Assembly: GCF_034931045.1 (NCBI RefSeq)
Contig: NZ_JAYGHH010000002.1
Coordinates: 248,001-312,000, forward strand
Direction: 5' to 3'
Source of the DNA: Nodularia sp034931045
GTDB taxonomy: Bacteria > Cyanobacteriota > Cyanobacteriia > Cyanobacteriales > Nostocaceae
Length of the DNA stretch: 64,000 nucleotides
In this document: one piece after another, positions 26,749-35,845 of the stretch
Layout of the letters: every line of letters begins with the position of its first letter
How positions within the stretch are numbered: position 1 is the stretch's first letter
Made by a program: the position numbers and the translations under genes
The notes under the pieces: model-generated
Database searches by the model: none
The model's input: the letters and a program-made list of their open reading frames with translations, nothing else
Told to the model about the DNA's origin: nothing

Positions 26749-27993
26749 ATGTTGTCTTCAGACGGCAAACTAACTGATACCGGAGCAGGTGGGCAGCAAG
26801 TATTACCCCACACTCCAGCAAATTGGGAGCAACGAAACGAGCAAGTATTTTATTTGATTGATAATCTCATATCTTTTGAAGCTTGCTTGTATCACCAAAT
26901 TGCGCCCTTTGGCATAGAAGAAAATCGGCTGTTATTAGGTATGGTTCACCCACAAGACGGTGAAGCGCTAGATTATGTAAATAGCATCGTATCTTATATT
27001 AAATGCACAATAATACCCCAGGAAATCACTACTGAGATACACCGCACTATACTATCGGCCTATCTCAACCATAAAAATACATTAAGCTCAGATGCCAAAC
27101 AAGTGGATAAGCAAGAAACAAACTTGTCCTTACAAAAAAGCAAAATTACTATTCTCGACAAATTAATTCGATCCGCAACTACCTCCGGTAAACCCCATCA
27201 GCCAGCGTCGGTATCCTTTACCGAGAAAGAAACCTCACAACATTCTGAGCCAAATAAAGATTTTTCTTCTACACCAAATTCAAATAACTTATCTCCAACC
27301 ACTACCTTCAATTCTTCCGTGAACGAGAAGCAACAAAAAATCTCTCCTGCCGTAAAATTCCCCAGTAATTTAACTGTTTTACAAGTAAATTTGCCCGAAG
27401 AATTTATTCCTGTTGAGATGCTGATCAGCCTACCACCCAAAAAATTACTAGACGAACTACTGGGGAGAGTTGTGAGTGGAGGAATTGGTCGCTTGTATTT
27501 GGAAAGACAACCCTACCAAGGAAAGATATTTTGGAGTGATAATGGAGTCATGCAATCTGTATTAGAAAATATTCCTCTTTCAGTATTCCAAGGAGTGCTG
27601 AATCAATTGAAGTCCTTTGCTTCCTTACCAGTTGGCAAACTGTCAGAACCACAACAGGTAGAAAAAGAATGCCTGCATCAACAAAACCGTCTGTTATTAC
27701 GCTTGCGGGTGATGCCAGGAACTTATGGAGAAGAAGCGACTCTACAAGTATTAAGAGGAACAGCTTTAAAATTCTATCAACAACAACAATTAGCCCGTCT
27801 TAGTCGGGATGCCTTGGGAATTTCGCAAGAACTCAGCTTTAAATTACAAGAACTACACCAACGAGTTCTTCTTAATCCCAGCCTAAACCCAGAGCAATTG
27901 GCAGCTGTAACGGCTTTAAATCAGCTAGTAGAAAATTTAGACCAGCAAATAAAAATATTGCGGGGAACTAGCGAAACACCGACAAACAGCTAA
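26749..27993 (+). CDS. patU3: Heterocyst patterning protein PatU3
   Basis: 414 aa. N-terminal domain (residues about 20-105) with VFYLIDNLISFEACLYHQIAPFGIEENRLLLGMVHPQDGEALDYV, a fold resembling the N-terminal module of GspE/PilB ATPases but without any ATPase domain. A Ser/Thr/Asn-rich linker (about 110-205) follows, then a C-terminal module (LPPKKLLDELLGRVVSGGIGRLYLERQPYQGKIFWSDNGVMQ) and a helical tail. PatU3 is a negative regulator that binds HetZ and tunes heterocyst spacing in Anabaena. Downstream of hetZ on the same strand. Confidence 0.82.
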   Translation: MLSSDGKLTDTGAGGQQVLPHTPANWEQRNEQVFYLIDNLISFEACLYHQIAPFGIEENRLLLGMVHPQDGEALDYVNSIVSYIKCTIIPQEITTEIHRTILSAYLNHKNTLSSDAKQVDKQETNLSLQKSKITILDKLIRSATTSGKPHQPASVSFTEKETSQHSEPNKDFSSTPNSNNLSPTTTFNSSVNEKQQKISPAVKFPSNLTVLQVNLPEEFIPVEMLISLPPKKLLDELLGRVVSGGIGRLYLERQPYQGKIFWSDNGVMQSVLENIPLSVFQGVLNQLKSFASLPVGKLSEPQQVEKECLHQQNRLLLRLRVMPGTYGEEATLQVLRGTALKFYQQQQLARLSRDALGISQELSFKLQELHQRVLLNPSLNPEQLAAVTALNQLVENLDQQIKILRGTSETPTNS

Positions 27994-28197
27994 TCATAAT
28001 TAATCTGTCAGTGAAAGCGCTGATTTCGTTACGATGGACACTTGTTATGTTGTAATGGAATTCCAGACTAAACCCTTTGAAAATTTCAGTGTACTTTATA
28101 ACAAATTCTTAGTTATTTATACTAAGACTGTGGGTTTAAAAATTTATATCAGCAAACTTAATTTTTCAGACTTAAACTCATTTATTTTCGATAATAC

Positions 28198-28881
28198 ATG
28201 GAAACTGAGGTTTTTAGTCAAATTTTTCCCTTACTGAGTACAGCCAATCCACAGACTTTGGAATGGTTACTCAACGTAGCTATTGAACACGAATACCCTG
28301 TTGGGCGAGCCGTGTTGATGGAAGATGCTTGGGGTAATGCAGTTTACTTCGTAATTTCCGGTTGGGTGAAAGTCAGACGCACCTCCGGAGATGATTGTGT
28401 CGCTCTAGCTATTTTAGGACGCGGTGATTTCTTCGGCGAAATGGCAATTTTGGATGAATCCCCACGTTCAACCGACGTGATTGCCCTTTCGTCAGTAAAG
28501 TTGTTGAGTATTTCTAGAGAGCGTTTTATTCAAATATTATTTAAAGACCCGCAGTTACATCATCGGATGTTGCAACTGATGGTACGGCGATTGCGACAAA
28601 TTAACCAGCGCTTACAAATTCGCTCTTATCCGCCTGCTGTCAAACTTGCTCATACCTTAGTTAGTTTGGGCGAAAGCTATGGGCAAGACTCAAGCAAAGG
28701 TAAGGAAATTTTGAATATTCCTTTTAAAGATTTAGCCGAGGTGACAGAAATTGGTGTAGAAGAAACTACCAAAATCATGCAAAAACTGGATGAAAAAGGT
28801 TGGATCATGATTGACAGTGCTAACAATATTATTAATCTCATCAACTGGAAACAGTTGATTAACCTAGCGGGCAAGTTCTAA
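28198..28881 (+). CDS. Crp/Fnr-family transcriptional regulator
   Basis: 227 aa. Cyclic-nucleotide-binding-like beta roll (residues about 12-130, GRGDFFGEMAILDESPRSTDVIAL as the phosphate-binding-cassette region) and a C-terminal winged helix (about 150-220, IPFKDLAEVTEIGVEETTKIMQKLDEKGWI). The cassette has FGEMAxLDxxPRS, close to cAMP-binding CRPs, but ligand binding is not certain. Same direction as hetZ-patU3, 204 bp downstream, so possibly but not certainly cotranscribed. Confidence 0.87.
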   Translation: METEVFSQIFPLLSTANPQTLEWLLNVAIEHEYPVGRAVLMEDAWGNAVYFVISGWVKVRRTSGDDCVALAILGRGDFFGEMAILDESPRSTDVIALSSVKLLSISRERFIQILFKDPQLHHRMLQLMVRRLRQINQRLQIRSYPPAVKLAHTLVSLGESYGQDSSKGKEILNIPFKDLAEVTEIGVEETTKIMQKLDEKGWIMIDSANNIINLINWKQLINLAGKF

Positions 28882-29022
28882 GCTCGATTTGATTATCAAG
28901 GTGAGAATACCAAGATATTTACGAAATTACCCTTTCTGCATCATGATAAATGTAATGGTTTGGACATGACATTTGTTAAATGTGGGAAACTATTCATATT
29001 GGATAAATTTCAGGGTAGTTAA

Positions 29023-29190
29023 ATGTGTTCAAAAGTTGACTTTACTCATATTTGCTCGCATTGCGGCAATACTCAAGACGTTTTCATTGGAGGATATAGC
29101 GATTCCGTAGGATATACGGTAAATTTCTCAGAATCCCCGTTCAGCAAGAATCCTCTGGCTTTTGAGCATGGAAGTGTCAATCAGTCTTAA
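29023..29190 (+). CDS. Possible 55-aa protein with CxxC motif
   Basis: ATG 29023 preceded by CAGGGTAGTTAA; stop at 29188. The product MCSKVDFTHICSHCGNTQD... has a C-S-H-C knuckle that could bind metal. Nothing similar comes to mind. It lies in the 401-bp spacer between the Crp gene and the M61 peptidase, which is otherwise empty. May be chance. Confidence 0.3.
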   Translation: MCSKVDFTHICSHCGNTQDVFIGGYSDSVGYTVNFSESPFSKNPLAFEHGSVNQS

Positions 29191-29282
29191 GTCCACATTT
29201 GTGAACTTATTGGCTATTGACCACTAACTATTGACTATTGTCTATAAACTATTGACTCAGAATTTATAACTCTTAATTACAG

Positions 29283-31067
29283 ATGACCGAAGCAACAGCA
29301 CCTCGTATCGAGATTGGCGTCCAGGAAACAGTACCGATGATTCATTACCTGGTGGCAATGCCTCAACCAGAAACGCATCTGTTTGAGGTGACATTGCAGC
29401 TAATCAACCACTCATCGAAAATTCTTGACTTGAAAATGCCTGTATGGACACCAGGCTCATACTTAGTGCGAGAATATGCCAAAAATTTACAATATTTTGC
29501 CGCTTTTGCGGGGGATAAGCCTTTGCCTTGGCGAAAAATTAGCAAAAATCATTGGCAGGTCAATACCAGTGGTGTTTCAGATGTAACTATACGTTACCGG
29601 ATATTTGCGAATGAGCTATCGGTACGGACGAATCATTTGGATACTACCCACGGCTATTTCAACGGTGCAGCCCTGTTTTTTAGGCTCCCTGGTTGGGATA
29701 GTCTACCCATTCAGATTACCGTTGTCCCACCGCACCCAGATTGGCGGGTAACGACTTCCTTACCAGCCGTTGGTGAACAAGCTTATACTTTCTTGGCTGA
29801 TGATTTTGATACCCTTGTGGATAGCCCGGTGGAAATTGGTAGCCACCAATCATATTACTTTGAGGTTTTGGGAAAGCCTCATGAACTGGCTGTTTGGGGA
29901 GAGGGTAATTTACAATCACAGCAAGCAATTGCCGATATCCAAAAAATTATCCAGGTAGAAGCGCAAATGTTTGGGGGTTTGCCCTACGAACGATATGTTT
30001 TTCTGCTGCATTTATTTGCCCAAGCTTATGGAGGGTTGGAGCATAAAAACTGTTGCTCATTAATTTATCAGCGTTTTGGGTTTCGCTCTCAGGAGAAGTA
30101 CGAGCGCTTTGTGCAATTGGTGGCACATGAATTTTTTCACCTGTGGAATGTCAAGCGTATTCGCCCTAAAGGTTTGGAGGTTTTTGACTACGAGCAGGAA
30201 AACTATACTTCTTCTTTGTGGTTCTGTGAGGGAACTACAAGTTATTACGATTTACTGATTCCTTTGCGGGCTGGCATTTATGATGCTAAGTCCTATTTAA
30301 ATCATTTGAGCAAGGAGATTACTAGATTTCTGACTACGCCAGGGCGCAAGGTGCAATCACTGGCTGAGTCAAGTTTTGATACTTGGATTAAACTTTATCG
30401 TCCCGATGCCAATAGCAACAATTCCCAAATGTCCTACTATTTGAAGGGGGAAATGGTTTCTTTGTTGCTAGATTTACTGATTAGAGCGCGACATGGGAAT
30501 CAGCGATCGCTTGATGATGTGATGCGGCAAATGTGGCGGAAATTTGGGCAACCAGAAATTGGCTACACTCCCGAACAGTTGCAGGAGGTAATAGAATCGG
30601 TGGCGGGTGTGGATTTGGCTGATTTCTTTGAATCCTACATTAATAGCACTGACGAATTACCCTTTAATCATTACCTGGAACCCTTCGGTTTACATCTGAT
30701 CGCAGAACGGGAGGAAGAACCTTATTTGGGTGTGAAAGCAAAAACTGAACATGGGCGAGAAATAATTAAATTTGTGGAAGTTGGTTCACCTGCACAACAA
30801 GCGGGAATTGATCCAGGCGATGAGTTATTAGCCATTGATGGCATCCGATTAACAGCTCATCAACTGAGCGATCGCCTCAAAGATTACCAACCAAACAACA
30901 CCATTGAAGTTACAGTCTTTCATCAAGATGAATTACATACCTATTCCGTTACTCTTGATACACCACGCCCGACGAAATTTCAAATTGTCCCTGTAAATAA
31001 TCCCGATCCCTCACAAAAGGAGAATGGAGCAGGGTGGTTAGGCGTACCAATAGTTACTCTTCGTTGA
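29283..31067 (+). CDS. M61-family metallopeptidase with PDZ domain
   Basis: 594 aa. N-terminal beta domain (PMIHYLVAMPQPETHLFEV...), then the catalytic zinc motif H282-E-F-F-H286 in VAHEFFHLWNVKRIRPKGL, the M61 signature. The third zinc ligand Glu is expected in the following LWFCEGTTSYYDLL helix. A PDZ domain (about 480-575: YLGVKAKTEHGREIIKFVEVGSPAQQAGIDPGDELLAIDG) ends the protein. The family includes glycyl aminopeptidases. No signal peptide is visible, so probably cytoplasmic. Confidence 0.92.
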   Translation: MTEATAPRIEIGVQETVPMIHYLVAMPQPETHLFEVTLQLINHSSKILDLKMPVWTPGSYLVREYAKNLQYFAAFAGDKPLPWRKISKNHWQVNTSGVSDVTIRYRIFANELSVRTNHLDTTHGYFNGAALFFRLPGWDSLPIQITVVPPHPDWRVTTSLPAVGEQAYTFLADDFDTLVDSPVEIGSHQSYYFEVLGKPHELAVWGEGNLQSQQAIADIQKIIQVEAQMFGGLPYERYVFLLHLFAQAYGGLEHKNCCSLIYQRFGFRSQEKYERFVQLVAHEFFHLWNVKRIRPKGLEVFDYEQENYTSSLWFCEGTTSYYDLLIPLRAGIYDAKSYLNHLSKEITRFLTTPGRKVQSLAESSFDTWIKLYRPDANSNNSQMSYYLKGEMVSLLLDLLIRARHGNQRSLDDVMRQMWRKFGQPEIGYTPEQLQEVIESVAGVDLADFFESYINSTDELPFNHYLEPFGLHLIAEREEEPYLGVKAKTEHGREIIKFVEVGSPAQQAGIDPGDELLAIDGIRLTAHQLSDRLKDYQPNNTIEVTVFHQDELHTYSVTLDTPRPTKFQIVPVNNPDPSQKENGAGWLGVPIVTLR

Positions 31068-31076
31068 TCTGAACTA

Positions 31077-31105
31077 CCTACACTGTAACGACAGATCAGT
31101 GTAGG
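31077..31105. terminator. Hairpin between convergent genes
   Basis: CCTACACTG pairs with CAGTGTAGG across an 11-nt loop. It lies just after the M61 stop and overlaps the last codon of the convergent AAA gene. Only a weak T-run follows, so termination is likely but not certain. Confidence 0.55.
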
Positions 31106-32466
31106 CTTCCCAATTTATTGGGGGCGGTGAAATTTTCCAAGGAGTGAAGTTGTCTCCGAAAATATAGACGATACAACTCGCACAAGGGAGTACAGCGATC
31201 GCCTTCTAGATTGATTAACCCCATACTATGTAACTTATATGCTGTAACTGGTGCTAATTTCACATCATTGATCGCAGTAATTACCTCATAGAAAGCAGTG
31301 GCTAATTCTGGCTCCCCTTGCAATAACAATACATACTGTCTTAAATATTCGTGATAAATTCCCTCTGTAGTCGCTGCTTGTTCTAGTAGTTCTTGTAGGT
31401 TCCTTTCTAAGCCTCCCCTACCCACAAGATGATACAAAGCCAATCTAATTAAATAAGGATGTCCCCCCACCATAGCCATTAACCTTCTAGTATTCTGACT
31501 ATCTGTCCAATTTAATCCGTGACGTTGTGCTAAATCTTCTACCTGCTCTTTAGTAAAATTTGGCAACTTAATTAATAACCCTATATTAAATGGGGATTTA
31601 GTCAACTTTAAAGGAGACAGAATTTCCTGAGAATAAACCAATACCAGGCGGAGTTTTTGCCAAACTTCTAGCATTTGGGAATGTTCATACCAAGAACGTA
31701 TTAATGAGAGGAATTCCCCAGCAATCTCAGGATATGCAAATACCCAATCTATCTCATTTAAAATTAAAACCACAGGACTTTCCGCAGCACACAGCAAATA
31801 TTTTTGGAAATAGAGAGTACAGCTAACTTTGCTACCCATATCCTCATCCCAATAATCATTAAGTTTTGGTTCTAGCTGTAATTCCCGGCTAACATTAGCA
31901 CACAACCACCGTAAAAACTTATCCAAACTGCTAAAAACTGCTTTATCCCCTTGCTGAAAATCTAAACTAACAGTGCGAAAACCTTGATTAGTAGCCTGTG
32001 CAATTACCCTCAGAATTAGAGAACTTTTCCCCATTTTCTGAGGGGCTTGGATACAGATAATACTTCCTGGTGTAGCTATTTCTGTATAGGCAAGTTCTTC
32101 AACTGGCGGGCGAGGAATGTAGAACCTGGAATTCAGAGATACCAATCCATTAGGAAATTCTAGGGATATCGCAGTGGCAGCGCAATTAAACTCCTTAATT
32201 AACTGCTGATGGGTTTTACCCAGACGGCGAGATGACAACGTTTCACGAAAGTTAGATTTATTAATAGGTTCCCGCCAAAAATCGCTTAACAATTGCCACA
32301 AATGAGCAGCAACTTTCCTCACACGCTCTCCCCCGTAGTGGGCTTCAAAGGCTATACTTGTATAAGTTTTCCCCTCCCACGAAGAGCGCAAAATCATTTC
32401 TTGGAGTGTTGTCAAACCATTAACTTGGCTGGCTTTTAGTAGCAATACAACTTCATCTATAGTCAT
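31096..32466 (-). CDS. AAA-like ATPase with N-terminal vWA-MoxR-associated HTH-like domain
   Basis: 456 aa. Residues 1-80 (MTIDEVVLLLKASQVNGLTTLQEMILRSSWEGKTYTSIA) form the sigma-4-like helical domain found at the N-terminus of many cyanobacterial conflict or signalling proteins. Then an AAA_35-type P-loop ATPase: IICIQAPQKMGKSSLILRVI (Walker A GKSS), VVLILNEIDWVFA (Walker B with D/E), and a C-terminal winged helix. No effector domain is fused. These proteins are abundant in filamentous cyanobacteria and of unsettled function. Confidence 0.8.
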   Translation of the reverse strand: MTIDEVVLLLKASQVNGLTTLQEMILRSSWEGKTYTSIAFEAHYGGERVRKVAAHLWQLLSDFWREPINKSNFRETLSSRRLGKTHQQLIKEFNCAATAISLEFPNGLVSLNSRFYIPRPPVEELAYTEIATPGSIICIQAPQKMGKSSLILRVIAQATNQGFRTVSLDFQQGDKAVFSSLDKFLRWLCANVSRELQLEPKLNDYWDEDMGSKVSCTLYFQKYLLCAAESPVVLILNEIDWVFAYPEIAGEFLSLIRSWYEHSQMLEVWQKLRLVLVYSQEILSPLKLTKSPFNIGLLIKLPNFTKEQVEDLAQRHGLNWTDSQNTRRLMAMVGGHPYLIRLALYHLVGRGGLERNLQELLEQAATTEGIYHEYLRQYVLLLQGEPELATAFYEVITAINDVKLAPVTAYKLHSMGLINLEGDRCTPLCELYRLYFRRQLHSLENFTAPNKLGSLH

Positions 32467-33099
32467 TCGTCATCGGCCTTAGTTCTGTGTTTTTTTGTCC
32501 TCAAAGTTGAGGTGATGAAGATTCAAATTAATGTAGCCTCCCAAATTGGATTGCAAGCCAGTTTATTTGCAAAAAGCTACAAATACAGCTTGACAATATT
32601 ACTTTTATCTGAAATATCTGGCATACATCGATTTTAGAATTTTTTAAATAAAAATTCACAGGTATTCCCTCTGCTTAATTCGTGATTTTAGATACTCATT
32701 GCCTGACATTTGGAAATAATAGATGGAGAAAATGTAGCTAATTTTTGGTAAAAGATCCTGTGAGCGATCGCCACAGAGGTTACACTCATTTATCTAAGTT
32801 TTTCTATATTTAATTCAAGATTAGTCATACTTTCGTTGATATAATTTTTAACTTTGATCAAATCCAGTAATTAATAGCTCAGTAAACATAAGTAGGTAGG
32901 AAAAACCCAAACTATATTACGAACAGTAAACAGGGCAAAAATCCTTACCAATGACCAATGACAAAGGACAAATGACGACCCCCACCAGTTAACTGTATTT
33001 ACGCCCACTGACTTATTCACCCTTTTCATGTTGATTTTTAGGCGCTAACACAGCGTAGAGAAAGAAGGTCAGAATATCTTCCTCATCCTATTAGCCGTT
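32467..33099. other. Intergenic region with a 127-bp dispersed repeat
   Basis: 633 bp between divergent genes. Holds copy A of the 127-bp repeat near the kinase gene; the rest is AT-rich with one HIP1-like site and no ORF. Confidence 0.6.
32889..33015 (+). repeat. 127-bp dispersed repeat (MITE-like), copy A
   Basis: Starts TAAGTAGGTAGG and ends with the imperfect inverse (CCCACTGACTTA). It is nearly identical over its length to 46201-46327, and a shortened, diverged copy lies at 44824. Contains the internal phrase CCAATGACCAATGAC. Ends 84 bp before the kinase start codon. Confidence 0.88.
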
Positions 33100-35130
33100 A
33101 TGCGTATCCAAGAACCCGCTACCAACCAAATGGAAGCTCATGTTGTAGCGCCAATCTCTCAAAGTTTCCCAGACCAACCACAATGGACACAAGCACCAGG
33201 AGACTTAGATATGGGACAGCATTCACAAGCAGCTTTACAAATGGCATTAGCCGCCAGTGGTCTGGGCTGGTGGAATTGGAATTTAGTAACCAATCAAACC
33301 TATTATGACCCCCAGTGGAAACAAATTTTAGGATACAAAGTAGAAGAAATTACCAACCATTATCAATCCTTTGAGGAACTTGTACATCCAGAGGATTTAT
33401 TCAAAGTTCAACAGGTATTGCAAGAGTATCTAGAAGGATACATACCTAAGTTTGAAATTGAATTAAGAATGTTATCCAAATCCGGCGAGTGGAAATGGAT
33501 TTCCTCTGGTGGTCAAGTATTTCAGTGGGATGAATTTGGTAAACCAATATGGATGACAGGGACTCATAGGGATATTACTCAGGAAAAAATATTCCAAGCA
33601 ACTTTGCAGGATTACCAAAAGCAGGAAAAATTATTAAAATCTGTCCGCAAACAGCTAAATTCTTGTACTGAAATAGAGCCACTACTGCAAAATATATTAC
33701 AAGAAATACGACATTTTTTACAGATTGATCAAGCATTAATTTATTGTATTCAATCTAACGGTAGAGGGGAGGTATTGTTTGAATCTGTCACCACACCCTT
33801 CAAATCTTTGAAAGGTACAGATATTCAAGTTTCCATACCTCAGAGGGAGTTAGAAGCATACCAATCCAATATTAGCGAAGAATTTAATACAGTACCTAAA
33901 GTTTCTGGCACAATTAATTTCCTGGATCAATTAGAACTAAAAACTAATTTAGTAATTCCTATTTTATTAAAAGAACTAGATGATCCCAATTCAGAGATTT
34001 TCAAACATAAATTATGGGGATTGCTAATTATTTATGATCATGGTAATAACCGTCAGTGGCAGAAATGGGAAATAGATACTGTCACCCAAATTAGTCAAGA
34101 AATAGGAAGATATATTCAGCAATATCAACTTTGGAAAAAAGTGCAAGATGAAATTACCAAAAGTGAGTTAGCAGCAGCACAAGCAAGGGAAAGTTCGGAA
34201 CAATTGCAAATTATCCAAGGGCAATTATTACAGAATAATAAAATGGCTAATCTCGGTCAAATTATAGTAGAGATGGCTAATGAAATGTATAATCCTGTTA
34301 ACTTTATTTATAGCAATCTTCATCCCACTAGTCAGTATGCTGAAGACTTAATTAAACTCATTGAATTATATCAATATTATTATCCCAAACCACAACCAGA
34401 AATTAACTCATATTTGGAGCAATTCAACCTGAGTTTGATAAAAACAGATTTTTTAAAGTTACTTTGGTCAATGCAATCTGGTTCTGAACGCATTCAAGAG
34501 ATTATTTCTGCTTTGCGGATTTTTTCTAACTTTGATGCAGATAGAATGCAAAAATCTAACTTACATGAAGGACTAGATAGTGTGATTAGAATATTGCAAC
34601 ATCGCTGCAAAGAAAAACCAGAAAGACCAGGAATTGAATTTATTAAAGAGTTTGGAGAATTACCTTTAATAGAGTGTTATCCCGGAGAGTTAAATCAAGT
34701 ATTTATGAATATTTTCAATAATGCCATTGATGCTCTAGAAGAAAGGATGAAAGAAGACTGTTCTTTAATTCCCCAAATTTATATTCGTACAGAAGTGGTG
34801 AGTAGCCATTTATCATTAGTCACTAGTAACCAAAGCAATACAACTAATTCCAAACTGGCGAAAAAGCAAAAAGTTATCATCCATATTTATGACAATGGTA
34901 AGGGAATTCTTCCTCATATTCAAAGGCGGATATTTGAACCTTTCTTCACTACTAAGCCAAGGAATAAAAGTAAAGGCTTGGGATTAGCTATTAGTAAACA
35001 AATTATTGTGGAAAAACATCACGGTAAACTTAGATGTAATTCTCAATTAGGTCAAGGTACAGAGTTTGTGATTGAAATGAATACAACAGCCAGACAGTAT
35101 ACTGATATGAGAAGACACGCAACTTTCTAA
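33100..35130 (+). CDS. PAS-GAF histidine-kinase-like protein lacking the phospho-acceptor His
   Basis: 676 aa, no membrane segment. PAS/PAC domain (about 45-165, GLGWWNWNLVTNQTYYDPQWKQILGY ... WMTGTHRDITQEK), GAF (about 185-345), a coiled linker, then the dimerisation and ATPase region. The ATPase motifs are intact: N-box LNQVFMNIFNNAIDALEE, G1 IYDNGKGI, F-box FEPFFTTK and G2 GLGLAISKQ. In the H-box, where relatives read A-H-E-I-N-N-P, this protein reads A-N-E-M-Y-N-P: the acceptor His is Asn394 (AAT at 34279). It should bind ATP but cannot autophosphorylate on the usual residue. Confidence 0.9.
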   Translation: MRIQEPATNQMEAHVVAPISQSFPDQPQWTQAPGDLDMGQHSQAALQMALAASGLGWWNWNLVTNQTYYDPQWKQILGYKVEEITNHYQSFEELVHPEDLFKVQQVLQEYLEGYIPKFEIELRMLSKSGEWKWISSGGQVFQWDEFGKPIWMTGTHRDITQEKIFQATLQDYQKQEKLLKSVRKQLNSCTEIEPLLQNILQEIRHFLQIDQALIYCIQSNGRGEVLFESVTTPFKSLKGTDIQVSIPQRELEAYQSNISEEFNTVPKVSGTINFLDQLELKTNLVIPILLKELDDPNSEIFKHKLWGLLIIYDHGNNRQWQKWEIDTVTQISQEIGRYIQQYQLWKKVQDEITKSELAAAQARESSEQLQIIQGQLLQNNKMANLGQIIVEMANEMYNPVNFIYSNLHPTSQYAEDLIKLIELYQYYYPKPQPEINSYLEQFNLSLIKTDFLKLLWSMQSGSERIQEIISALRIFSNFDADRMQKSNLHEGLDSVIRILQHRCKEKPERPGIEFIKEFGELPLIECYPGELNQVFMNIFNNAIDALEERMKEDCSLIPQIYIRTEVVSSHLSLVTSNQSNTTNSKLAKKQKVIIHIYDNGKGILPHIQRRIFEPFFTTKPRNKSKGLGLAISKQIIVEKHHGKLRCNSQLGQGTEFVIEMNTTARQYTDMRRHATF

Positions 35131-35317
35131 ATAATTATGGTTCTTCGGTACTAAAAACCAAATACAAATTTACAACCAATTTAGTTTATAGTAAAAAATA
35201 TTACTTACTAATCAAGTTTAATTTGCACACATACCCTCTAAGAAGCCACCTTACGGGTGTTTCTAAGAAATTGGGGGTCTTTTCTTTGGGTTTGTCACAG
35301 GAATGAGGATATTTTAG

Positions 35318-35767
35318 ATGAAGTTCAAACATTTAGTAATTCTGAGTATTGCTACCATGATCACCGCAGGCTGTGCAACAGAGGTAACTTCAAATGAAAC
35401 AGATACTCAAACGCCAATTGCAACAACCTTAGCTAGTCCAGTTGCGGAATCTGGCAATTTTCAGGCTGCGGAACATCCAACGCAGGGAAAAGTCAGTGTA
35501 GTCAAGGAAGCAGGTAAATCCTACTTGGAATTTGATCAAAATTTCCAAACTGATAATGGCCCCGACTTATTTGTGATTTTGCATCGTTCTGCAACTCCAC
35601 CAGTTTCTGGTATTCAAGAAAAAGATTATGTGAGTATTGCGGCACTACAAAATATAAGTGGTACTCAACGTTATGCTGTACCTGATAATGTGAACTTGGC
35701 AGATTTCAAATCTGTGGCGATATGGTGTCGGCAATTTAATGCTACTTTTGGCTACGCCAGTTTATAA
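35318..35767 (+). CDS. DM13-domain lipoprotein
   Basis: 149 aa. Lipoprotein signal: basic start, hydrophobic stretch, lipobox MITAGC (Cys19). After a Thr/Ser linker, residues about 48-149 form a DM13 domain: GNFQAAEHPTQGKVSVVKEAGKSYLEFDQNFQTDNGPDLFVIL ... SVAIWCRQFNATFGYA, with the conserved Cys in IWC. DM13 is a predicted redox or electron-transfer module, often with cytochrome-b561-like membrane proteins; here a DUF4079 membrane protein follows. SD-like AGGAATGAGGATATTTTAG. Confidence 0.87.
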   Translation: MKFKHLVILSIATMITAGCATEVTSNETDTQTPIATTLASPVAESGNFQAAEHPTQGKVSVVKEAGKSYLEFDQNFQTDNGPDLFVILHRSATPPVSGIQEKDYVSIAALQNISGTQRYAVPDNVNLADFKSVAIWCRQFNATFGYASL

Positions 35768-35778
35768 ATTTAAAATAT

Positions 35779-35815
35779 AAAAGACAAAAGATAAATAACT
35801 GCTCTTTTGTCTTTT
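35779..35815 (+). terminator. 13-bp perfect hairpin between the DM13 and DUF4079 genes
   Basis: AAAAGACAAAAGA pairs with TCTTTTGTCTTTT across an 11-nt loop, right after the DM13 stop. Looks like a (bidirectional) intrinsic terminator or an attenuator that lowers expression of the second gene. Confidence 0.7.
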
Positions 35816-35845
35816 CAATACATAAATTTTAGGAGTATCTATCTC

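Noticed and set aside
28034..28237. 67-aa ORF overlapping the start of the Crp gene
   Set aside because: Overlaps the Crp coding start in another frame and lacks a ribosome site.
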